This document shows, piece after piece, positions 53,552 through 61,423 of a stretch of DNA of 64,000 bases; the stretch's first letter is position 1, and each line of letters opens with the position of its first letter. Under the pieces are notes generated by a model. It did not search any database and had not been told where the DNA came from. It saw only the letters and a program-made list of their open reading frames with translations. This stretch comes from Ignavibacteriales bacterium (GTDB taxonomy: Bacteria > Bacteroidota > Ignavibacteria > Ignavibacteriales > Ignavibacteriaceae): positions 372,001-436,000 of the forward strand of contig JADJNX010000002.1 in the NCBI GenBank assembly GCA_016714125.1, read 5' to 3'. The position numbers were made by a program, and so were the translations under genes.

Positions 53552-53585
53552 AATCTCTTTCCATATTTAATTACAGTGTAAAATT

Positions 53586-53729
53586 AACCACAGAGCACAC
53601 AGAGGGCACAGAGTCAGTTTTCAGGTGCTAAATTTTTTAAGTATTAACGACTGTCATAAGACATCTGCGTTAATCTCTGCAATCCGCGTCCTCTTCTCTT
53701 CCTCGGTGAGCTCTGTGCGCTCTGTGGTT
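53586..53729. repeat. MITE-like element with 19-base terminal inverted repeats
   Basis: AACCACAGAGCACACAGAG (53586-53604) and CTCTGTGCGCTCTGTGGTT (53711-53729) are inverse complements with 18 of 19 matches. They enclose ~106 bases that include ATCTGCG/ATCCGCG units (53662-53690). It fills most of the 200-base gap between GH94 and the CBM9-like gene. No coding capacity and no clear target duplication. Confidence 0.65.
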
Positions 53730-53753
53730 TATAAAGTATTACAATCTACAATA

Positions 53754-55685
53754 CTACTTCATCAGGATCATTTTTTTCGTAGCATTGAAATTACCTGCGC
53801 TGATGGTATAATAATAGATACCACTTGCAAGATTTGTTGCGTTGAAATCCAATGTGTATTTACCCGATTCAAATTCACTATTTGCGAGTGTTGCAACTTC
53901 TTTTCCAAGAACATTGAATACTCTTACTGTAACAAACGATTTGGTTGGTACAGCAAATGAAATTGTGGTTGATGGGTTAAATGGATTTGGATAGTTCTGA
54001 TCAAGAGCATAGTCTGAAACTACATTACTGACTTCAACTACGTTTGAATAAGCAAATTCACCATTAAGGTCAATTTGTTTTAATCTATAGTAGAGGCTAC
54101 CTGTTACTTCTCTGTCGATGTAACTGTAGTTTGTTCTGTCAGTTGTTGTTCCTTTACCGTCAACAAAAGCAATTGCGCTGAAGATGGTTCCATCAATACT
54201 TCTTTCAACCTGGAATCCGGAGTTGTTGCTCTCAGATGCAGTTGTCCATGAAAGTTGAACATCGCCATTTGCAGCTTCTGCAGTGAATGATGTTAACTCA
54301 ACAGGAGTTGGAAGGGTGGTCAGGTTCAGGGTTCTCATGTTTGGACCCCACTCACTGCCCCAGAAGGTTTTGTGGAAAGTTCCTTTTTCGCCCCATGGCA
54401 CCATACCATTGTGGTAACCATCAGGATCAAAAAGCACAAACATAACTTGAACTGTTGCAGGAACTGTTGTATAACCAAGAGTTGCAAGGTCAATCATCAA
54501 TTCTGCACTGTATCCATTGTCAATTTGTGTGGTATCGTTAACAACTGTACCAACCGCTTTTACTCCAACTCCTGAACCATAATTGGCTCCGGGACCTTCA
54601 TAAACCATGTTAGGATTGGCACCACCGGCGTTGAAATAGAGTTTGTACTCTTTATCGACATTGGCTGCATCTTTAATCTTCATGAACAATCCATCACCTT
54701 CCCAGCTATCACCAAAACGGCACACAGATTTATCAGTCGAAGCAAAACCTATATAAAGTTTACTGCCCATTCTGATAACTTTGAGTGGAGTTAAGGTTGT
54801 ATCGGCGTAAGGTCCTTTAACAAGAACAGTTGATGTTACTGTTTTTGCCATTGGAGGAGGCATTGAGGTAGGTCCAAAAATCAAATAATCATTTTGAAAC
54901 TGCCAATCTGCTTCATTAAGAAGTCCATCAACTACAATTGGAGCTTGTGCAACTCTGACGTCAAGAGCCGGAGGATCCTGGAAGAAAACGAGTTCTCTCA
55001 TTACTGGTCCCCACTCACTGCCCCACCATGTTTTGTAGAAAGTACCCGGGGCAACCCAAGGGATCATACCATGATGATATTTGTCAGGATCAAAGATGTT
55101 AATCATTACAGGAACAGATTTAACATTGGCATCATATCCGAGTGAATCGAGATAGATAAGAAGTTCTGCACTGTAACCATTATCGATCTGTGTAGTATCG
55201 TTAACAATGGTGTTGCTGCCTTTCAGCCCCATGCCCATACCGGGAGCCTGAGCTTCATAAACCATATCAGAATTGATACCGGGTGCGTTGAAATAGAGTT
55301 TGTACTCTTTTTCTTGTCCGGCAGCATTTTTGATTTTCATGAAAAGGCCATCGCCTTCCCAGCTATCACCAAATCTGCACACATGTTTGTCGTCACTCCA
55401 GAAACCGATATAGAGTTTATTGCCGACTTTGAGGAATTTCATTTTTGTGAAAGTGGTGTCAATATAAGGTACTGCGTTGGTGACATGAACTCCACCGGTA
55501 ACACCTTGCATCTGCATGGTTGAAGGTGCGTTTGGTCCAAAAACCAAATATTCCTGGACACTGTTCCAGGCTGCTTCGTTCATGTTTCCATCAACGACGA
55601 TGGGTCCGGCGCTGAGATAAGCCTCACGAGCCTTGGGATCGACATATTTGCTGAGCGAATAGTGTCTGAGCTGTTGCCAGCACAA
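53754..55685 (-). CDS. Exported protein with two CBM9-like domains and T9SS sorting domain
   Basis: Two similar units of about 210 residues (PIVVDGNMNEAAWNS / PIVVDGLLNEADWQ; CRFGDSWEGDGLFMKIK in both; IDNGYSAEL in both), an FN3/Ig-like linker (VELTSFTAEAANGDVQLSWT) and a T9SS domain (QNYPNPFNPSTTISF...KKMILMK). The first residues given are out of frame. A GTG at 55722 with AGGAG before it starts MKSNFYKLMAVVFVLATAQT, a signal peptide, and one extra base near 55646-55653 separates the two. True gene about 53754-55722. Probable surface glucan-binding protein, first gene of the cluster after the regulatory region. Confidence 0.85.
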   Translation of the reverse strand: MCWQQLRHYSLSKYVDPKAREAYLSAGPIVVDGNMNEAAWNSVQEYLVFGPNAPSTMQMQGVTGGVHVTNAVPYIDTTFTKMKFLKVGNKLYIGFWSDDKHVCRFGDSWEGDGLFMKIKNAAGQEKEYKLYFNAPGINSDMVYEAQAPGMGMGLKGSNTIVNDTTQIDNGYSAELLIYLDSLGYDANVKSVPVMINIFDPDKYHHGMIPWVAPGTFYKTWWGSEWGPVMRELVFFQDPPALDVRVAQAPIVVDGLLNEADWQFQNDYLIFGPTSMPPPMAKTVTSTVLVKGPYADTTLTPLKVIRMGSKLYIGFASTDKSVCRFGDSWEGDGLFMKIKDAANVDKEYKLYFNAGGANPNMVYEGPGANYGSGVGVKAVGTVVNDTTQIDNGYSAELMIDLATLGYTTVPATVQVMFVLFDPDGYHNGMVPWGEKGTFHKTFWGSEWGPNMRTLNLTTLPTPVELTSFTAEAANGDVQLSWTTASESNNSGFQVERSIDGTIFSAIAFVDGKGTTTDRTNYSYIDREVTGSLYYRLKQIDLNGEFAYSNVVEVSNVVSDYALDQNYPNPFNPSTTISFAVPTKSFVTVRVFNVLGKEVATLANSEFESGKYTLDFNATNLASGIYYYTISAGNFNATKKMILMK

Positions 55686-55755
55686 AAACTACAGCCATAA
55701 GCTTGTAAAAATTGCTTTTCACGGCATCTCCTGTTTGTTTGTTACTTAAAAAAAA

Positions 55756-55776
55756 TGTAAACGGTTACACACCGTT
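55756..55776. promoter_or_regulatory. LacI-type operator in the divergent promoter region
   Basis: TGTAAACGGTTACA (55756-55769) is a TGTAA/TTACA palindrome with the central CG typical of LacI/CcpA-family sites. It overlaps a second inverted repeat, AACGGT (55760-55765) with ACCGTT (55771-55776). It lies 34 bases before the probable start of the CBM9-like gene and could control both divergent genes. The LacI protein at 44515 is the obvious candidate. Confidence 0.65.
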
Positions 55777-56049
55777 AAATTAAACTATTTTTTTATAATA
55801 GTCAAGGAATATTTTTATGTTTTTTTAAGTTTTTTTACTTTTTTTTACATGTTATGACATCATTGTCTCTTTATTCCTCTTTTTTATATTTTGCAGGATG
55901 ATTTTTGGAAAATTTGAGGATTCAGTGGATTTTATAAATCACTGAATTTTGTTACTAAAAATTTTATTAATGTAAATTTTTCATGAATTTACATTCATTT
56001 ACATAAATTATTGGTTTTTATTCATTTCCAAATATTGACAGGTTCAACG
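55777..56049. other. AT-rich divergent promoter region
   Basis: Very AT-rich stretch with long T runs (55789-55850) between the operator and the start of the large glycosidase gene. No gene or repeat seen. Promoters of both divergent genes must lie between 55723 and 56049. Confidence 0.5.
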
Positions 56050-59000
56050 ATGAAAAACAGAGTGATATTTTTTGTTTTTTCACTTTATTTGTTAACTGAT
56101 TTTTGCCTGAATGCACAATCGTTATTCAGTGAAAATTTCGACAATCCGGACTCCTGGAAAATTAATGCCTCAGAAGGGGTTGAAGTTAAATCCAAAAGTG
56201 ATATCGGAGTTTCAGGGAAGTGCATCAGCTTTGATATCAACTTCACGCTCGGAAGTGGATATGGTGGAGTATATGACCTTGTTGATGTTGAGCTTCCTGC
56301 AAATTATCAGTTGACTTTTTGGGTAAAAGCCAAAGATATCCCTTCAAATAATTTTGAGATTAAACTTGTGGATCCCTCAGGTGACAATGTCTGGTGGATG
56401 AATAAAAAAGGATTTGATTTCCCCGGAGAGTGGACAAAAATCACCGTGCATAAACGACACTTGAATTTTGCATGGGGTCCCCAGGGAGGTGGCGAAATAA
56501 AAAAGATTGGAAGAATTGAATTTATTGTCGCCTCCGTAAATGGAGGAAAAGGCACAATTTATTTGGATGATTTAAAAATTGAAAAACTTGACCCGCCATC
56601 TGTCCCAACTTCTGATCCCGTTGTCTCTTTTTCGGATGGCAAGTTGAGTAGCACCGGAAATCAATTATTTGATAAAAATCCCGAAACCTTCTGGAGTGGC
56701 GGAAAAGGAATAAAGAGCTTTGAACTTCACATCGATTTTACCGGACAAAAAGAATTTGGCGGAATTGTAACCGACTGGGCAAATGAAAGCTTCCCCGTTA
56801 AATATATATTCGAGGGCTCAAATGATAAAAATAGCTGGAACAAACTTTCTGAATCAAAGGGTAAGTCAGGTAAATCTTATATCGTAACCCCCGAAGCCCG
56901 TTACAGATATTTAAGAATGAAAATCCAAAACGATAAAACAAATGAACTCAGACTAAATGACATCGTTTTTAAGGACATTTCTTTTGCCGACAATAACAAC
57001 AACCTCTATTATGAAATAGCAGCAGAAAGTCTAAAAGGAAGATTCCCCCGCTACACACTTAGACAACAAAATTATTTCACAGTGGTTGGCGTTTCGGGTG
57101 ATGTAAAAGAGGGACTGCTGAATGAAGACGGTCTGCTTGAAACTGATAAACAATCTTTTTCTGTTGAACCGTTCCTTCATTTAAATGGTAAGTTTATAAC
57201 ATGGCACGATGTTAAAATATCCCATTCATTGTTGGATAACTATCTCCCCTTGCCATCCGTTACCTGGAAAGGAGACGGGCTTGAACTTAAAGTTTTATCT
57301 TTCGCTTCAGGTGAACCGGGAAGTTCAATACTTTATTCGGGATATGAAATCACTAATACCGGCAATAAAGACTTATCAGGTAATTTTTTCCTTGCATTGA
57401 GACCATTTCAAGTGAATCCCCCATGGCAGGACCTTAACTTCTATGGTGGAACAGCAAAAGTTGAAACTATTGAATTTAAAAACGATTTTGTAGCTGTTAA
57501 CAATAAAACCTCTGTAATCCCTCTATTTAAATCAGATGACTTTGGTGCTCTCCCTTTTGTTGATGGGGATATAACATCATTTCTTGCACAAAATAAACTC
57601 CCTGAATCAAAATCGATAACGGATAATCAGGCTCTGGGGTCAGGTGCGTTTTCATTTAATCTCTATCTGAAACCGGGTGAAAAGAAATTTATCCCCGTTG
57701 CCATCCCACAGTATCAGGATATCAAACCTGAAAGTGTTATAAAGAAAAACTCAAAATTTAATCTTTATGAAATGGAATTCGCCAAAACAAAAGATTTTTG
57801 GGTGAATAAACTGGATCATGTAAAATGGACGGTCCCCGCTGAATTGTTGCAGGTATTTAACACTGTTAAAAGTAACATGGCGTATGTCCTTATCAATCGG
57901 GATAATGTTGGAATCCAACCGGGCTCCCGCTCCTATGAAAGATCATGGATCAGGGATGGTGCCTTAACTTCCGCTGCACTTCTGAAAATGGGACTTAAAA
58001 CGGAGGTGAAAGAGTTTGCAGAGTGGTATGCTAAATATCTATACAGTAACGGAAAAGTGCCGTGTGTTGTTGATAAAAGAGGACCCGATCCTGTCCCTGA
58101 AAATGACAGTAATGGTGAGTTTATTTACCTGATCTACCAGTATTACAGATATACAGGTGACAAAGAATTTATCAAAAACCTCTTCCCCAAAGTGGAGCAG
58201 GCGGTTGATTTTATCCGCTACATGATTTCGGAACGAAGTACATCTCACTACAGAGATAATAAAAATGATTCAGTCCGGTCACTTTACGGACTTGTTCCCG
58301 AATCGATAAGTCATGAAGGTTACTCTGACAAAGCAATGCACTCTTACTGGGATAATTTTTTCACACTTCTTGGCTTGAAAGATGCCGTCACTATGGCAAA
58401 ACTGCTAGGCAAAGATGAACTAACAAAATCGTATATGGCAACCCGCGATTCATTTGAGACGAATCTCTATAACTCAATCCGCCTTGCAATCAAAAGAACA
58501 GGAATTGATTATATCCCCGGATGTGCCGAAAAAGGTGATTTTGACGCCACTTCAACAACCATCGCAGTTTATCCGGGTGGAGAAATCCATAATCTGCCCC
58601 AACCATATCTCGATAATACCTTTAAAAAATATTATCAGTTTTTTAAAGATCGCAGAGATGGAAAACTTAAGTGGAATGAATATACACCCTATGAGGTGAG
58701 AACAATTGGAACATTTAACTTCAGCGGACAAACTGATATCGCCTGGGAATTGATACAGTTTTTTATGAAAGATCAAAGACCACAGGGATGGAATCACTGG
58801 GCAGAGGTTGTAACCCGTGATTACAGATTTGCACGGTTCCTCGGAGATATGCCCCACACATGGTGTGGATCCGATTTTATAAATGCTATCAGAGCAATGG
58901 TAATCCACGAAAGAGAATCCGACAATTCCCTCTTGATTGCCCCTGGTTTCCCGGATGCCTGGTATGAATTTGAAGAGGGATTTTCATTCACTAACCTGCC

Positions 59001-59229
59001 AACTTATTATGGTGAAGTCAGTTATGAGATTAAAAAGAAAGGTATCGAGGCTGATATCTATATTTCAGGTGATGTGAAAATTCCGGAGGGAGGCATAAGA
59101 TTTGTAGTTCCAAAAAAATTCCGGAAGGAACGAATTGAACTTAACGACAAACATATCGAACCGGGGTTATCAGGCGAAGTGATTATCAATTCACTCCCGG
59201 CAAAGGTTGAACTAATTTATTGGAAGTAG
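56050..59229 (+). CDS. Large exported (alpha/alpha)6 glycosidase-like protein with carbohydrate-binding and discoidin domains
   Basis: 1,059 residues from ATG 56050, which begins the signal peptide MKNRVIFFVFSLYLLTDFCL. Order: beta-sandwich CBM-like region (FSENFDNPDSWKIN...GTIYLDDLKIEKL, about 25-190), F5/8 type C-like discoidin region (210-320), beta-rich supersandwich (330-590), then an (alpha/alpha)6 region (600-990) with ERSWIRDGALTSAALLKMGL, SNGEFIYLIYQYYRYTGD, MHSYWDNFFTLLGLKDAV and HTWCGSDFINAIRAM. No T9SS domain is evident. Related in style to GH-clan six-hairpin enzymes, but I cannot name the family. It shares the divergent promoter with the cluster, so it probably acts on the same glycan. 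Confidence 0.83.
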   Translation: MKNRVIFFVFSLYLLTDFCLNAQSLFSENFDNPDSWKINASEGVEVKSKSDIGVSGKCISFDINFTLGSGYGGVYDLVDVELPANYQLTFWVKAKDIPSNNFEIKLVDPSGDNVWWMNKKGFDFPGEWTKITVHKRHLNFAWGPQGGGEIKKIGRIEFIVASVNGGKGTIYLDDLKIEKLDPPSVPTSDPVVSFSDGKLSSTGNQLFDKNPETFWSGGKGIKSFELHIDFTGQKEFGGIVTDWANESFPVKYIFEGSNDKNSWNKLSESKGKSGKSYIVTPEARYRYLRMKIQNDKTNELRLNDIVFKDISFADNNNNLYYEIAAESLKGRFPRYTLRQQNYFTVVGVSGDVKEGLLNEDGLLETDKQSFSVEPFLHLNGKFITWHDVKISHSLLDNYLPLPSVTWKGDGLELKVLSFASGEPGSSILYSGYEITNTGNKDLSGNFFLALRPFQVNPPWQDLNFYGGTAKVETIEFKNDFVAVNNKTSVIPLFKSDDFGALPFVDGDITSFLAQNKLPESKSITDNQALGSGAFSFNLYLKPGEKKFIPVAIPQYQDIKPESVIKKNSKFNLYEMEFAKTKDFWVNKLDHVKWTVPAELLQVFNTVKSNMAYVLINRDNVGIQPGSRSYERSWIRDGALTSAALLKMGLKTEVKEFAEWYAKYLYSNGKVPCVVDKRGPDPVPENDSNGEFIYLIYQYYRYTGDKEFIKNLFPKVEQAVDFIRYMISERSTSHYRDNKNDSVRSLYGLVPESISHEGYSDKAMHSYWDNFFTLLGLKDAVTMAKLLGKDELTKSYMATRDSFETNLYNSIRLAIKRTGIDYIPGCAEKGDFDATSTTIAVYPGGEIHNLPQPYLDNTFKKYYQFFKDRRDGKLKWNEYTPYEVRTIGTFNFSGQTDIAWELIQFFMKDQRPQGWNHWAEVVTRDYRFARFLGDMPHTWCGSDFINAIRAMVIHERESDNSLLIAPGFPDAWYEFEEGFSFTNLPTYYGEVSYEIKKKGIEADIYISGDVKIPEGGIRFVVPKKFRKERIELNDKHIEPGLSGEVIINSLPAKVELIYWK

Positions 59230-59373
59230 ATGAAAATAAAGCAGTGCCTTATATATCCCGTAACCGATAGCAGCATAGATTGCTACCTTAATGAGAAATT
59301 TAAAAATCCCTGCTGCACTTTTAAGTAACAGCACGCCTATGAAGATTACTGCAAAGATTACAACTATATCCAT
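59212..59373 (-). CDS. Small hydrophobic membrane protein (53 residues)
   Basis: MDIVVIFAVIFIGVLLLKSA, then FKFLIKVAIYAAIGYGIYKA: two hydrophobic helices separated by a basic turn. It starts at 59373 and ends convergently, overlapping the last 18 bases of the glycosidase gene. A purine-rich AAGAGAA lies about nine bases before the ATG. The regular hydropathy and basic loop make it look real, but no family is recognised. Confidence 0.5.
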   Translation of the reverse strand: MDIVVIFAVIFIGVLLLKSAAGIFKFLIKVAIYAAIGYGIYKALLYFHLLPIN

Positions 59374-59512
59374 GGTTTAATTCTCTTGTTTTAATCTGTG
59401 ATTGAGGAAAATGAGTTAATTCAGAAATATTGATCTTTAAGATGCAAATTTACTCATATTAACCGCTAAGTTCGTAATTTGAATTTGAAATTTCTCAAAT
59501 TTGAGGTTCAAA

Positions 59513-60462
59513 ATGCTCCGCTCTGTTTCATTTTTATTATTCCTGGTTTTGCTCTTGGCATTTCCAACTAATGCTCAATCCCCCATCCTAATGCCCTGAA
59601 TGTCCCATCAGGAATTGATTCAAAATTCAGATCCGATCCTGAAAAGAATTTAACAGAATTTGTTAGTACCATTCTCAAAGGAATCACTTCAGACGAAGAA
59701 AAAATCAGAATTCTTCACGACTGGACTGCAGTGAACATCCGCTATGATGTTGAGGGTTATTTTGGAAACAGCAAAATCGTTTATAACACTTTTGATGTAA
59801 TCAAGACCGGAAAATCTGTCTGTGAAGGCTACTGTAATGTGCTTGAGTTGCTGCTCACTACCGCAGGAATCGAAAATAAAAAAGTCCCCGGCTATGCCCG
59901 TGGATATGGTTTTGATATCTTTGCCGGAAATGAAAAATTTGAATCAAATCATGCGTGGACTGCCGTAAAACTGAACGGGAAATGGGAGTTGATTGATGTA
60001 ACATGGAATTCAGGCTTCATCGATGGCATCCGATTTGTGCCAAACTACTCCCTTGGTTATTTTCTCATATCCCCACAAAAATTTGTTTATACCCACTTCC
60101 CTGAAAACCCCGAATGGCAGTTGTTATCCCCTCCCCACTCTTTTGAAGAGTTTAGTAACATGCCTTACCTCTCCGATAGGTTTTTTGCCCTGGGACTTGA
60201 TCTGATCAACAAATCCGCAAGAATTCTTGAAGCAGGAGCAGAATTTAAACTTGATATCTCTATCCCCAATGGAATTCTTCTGATAGCAAAACTTGAAGAT
60301 TTGGATGAAAACAGTTATGATAAAGCTACCATCACCCAAAGAGTTGGCGAAAAAGGAACCGTCTATATCGTTTTCCCAAAAAAAGGTAATTATGTCCTTA
60401 CACTTTTGCAAAACACAAAGATGAAACGGGTAGTTATTCAGGAGTTGCGGATTTTGGACTGA
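59513..60462 (+). CDS. Exported transglutaminase-like protein, main part
   Basis: Signal peptide MLRSVSFLLFLVLLLAFPTN starts at 59513 (GAGG seven bases before). The frame shifts at C5 59580-59584 (one C missing) and goes on as SPHPNALNVPSGIDSK. The domain is a transglutaminase/KY-type fold with an intact-looking triad: Cys in KSVCEGYCNVLELLL, His in NHAWTAVKLNGKWEL, Asp in DVTWNSG. The assembled stop at 60462 is false: one missing A at 60417-60419 restores NTKDETGSYSGVADFGLKAS, leading to the next entry. Bacterial members are often peptidases or cross-linkers of cell-envelope proteins; role here unknown. Confidence 0.82.
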
Positions 60463-60494
60463 AAGCCTCAGCCGGAAGTGATGCAAAATTTCCC

Positions 60495-60758
60495 ATGCTT
60501 TTCAAAAAATTTATGGAATTTGGATGCCGGCTTATTTCACCCCTCACAAAACCATTTAAAATGGGCCCGGATCAAATGGTCGATTTTGAGTTTTACGCTC
60601 CCGTTGAAGAAGTGGGTGTTGAGTGTGATGAACTGATAACCATGCTCACTAAAAATGCCGCAGGTAACTTTGCAGGTAAAGTGAAAATTACTAGTTACCC
60701 CGTCAGAGTTTTTATGAAAATTGGAGACAGGTTGCAGTTCTTCTGTAGCTGGGAGTAA
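60495..60758 (+). CDS. Transglutaminase-like protein, C-terminal part
   Basis: Continuation of the previous gene in the next frame (SDAKFPMLFKKFMEFGCRLI ... VRVFMKIGDRLQFFCSWE). Beta-rich, similar in layout to the C-terminal region of KY-type proteins. Directly after the stop another frame reads LGVTVISIAIFFVAVFFGIK and ends at 60814, a clean membrane helix. One more missing base near 60749 would attach it and make the protein membrane-anchored. Confidence 0.6.
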   Translation: MLFKKFMEFGCRLISPLTKPFKMGPDQMVDFEFYAPVEEVGVECDELITMLTKNAAGNFAGKVKITSYPVRVFMKIGDRLQFFCSWE

Positions 60759-60913
60759 CGGTAATTTCCATTGCGATATTTTTCGTTGCGGTTTTTTTCG
60801 GAATTAAATTTTAATCGTAGGAAACTGTTTTAGTTTGGTTTGTATCCACTCTTCAGTCCGTATACACCTCATTTTTTCATAAATTGTACACTTTAAAATT
60901 CTGAATTGAGATA

Positions 60914-61423
60914 ATGGAAAAATTTGTAAGATTTAATGATAAACTACAAGAATTAGCCTGTACTGTGGCTTCTTTCCTTTCGTTGATTTTGGTGTTGCTT
61001 GTCTCGGCGGATGTTGCAGGAAGATATCTTTTTAATACAGGAAGTGTTGCCGCCCAGGAACTTGAATGGCATATCTTTGCTGTGATATTTCTCCTTGCTG
61101 CCGGTTACACAATGAAACACGACGAACATGTAAAAATTGACGTACTTTACATAAAGTTTTCAACAAAAAAGAAACTGTTGACCAATATCTTTGGCACCAT
61201 TTTTATGCTTTTCCCTTTTTGTCTTTTTATTATTTATTATTCAATCGATTTTTTTCTTGCCTCATTAAGTATGCACGAAACTTCTCCTGATCCGGGGGGT
61301 CTGCCTGCCCGATATCTCCTAAAATTGATGATTCCAATTGGATTTACCCTCTTGCTTTTACAAGGAGTTTCCTTCCTTTATAACACGATTCAAGAATACA
61401 AAAAATTGAAAGAGAGTGTTTAG
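60914..61423 (+). CDS. dctQ: TRAP transporter small membrane subunit
   Basis: 169 residues, four membrane segments. It shows the DctQ pattern VSADVAGRYLFNTGSVAAQE with ELEWHIFAVIFLLAAGYTMKHDEHVKID, where the acidic-histidine loop is typical. It works with DctM in sodium-driven uptake of organic acids. Its stop shares a base with the dctM start (TAGTG). Confidence 0.94.
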   Translation: MEKFVRFNDKLQELACTVASFLSLILVLLVSADVAGRYLFNTGSVAAQELEWHIFAVIFLLAAGYTMKHDEHVKIDVLYIKFSTKKKLLTNIFGTIFMLFPFCLFIIYYSIDFFLASLSMHETSPDPGGLPARYLLKLMIPIGFTLLLLQGVSFLYNTIQEYKKLKESV

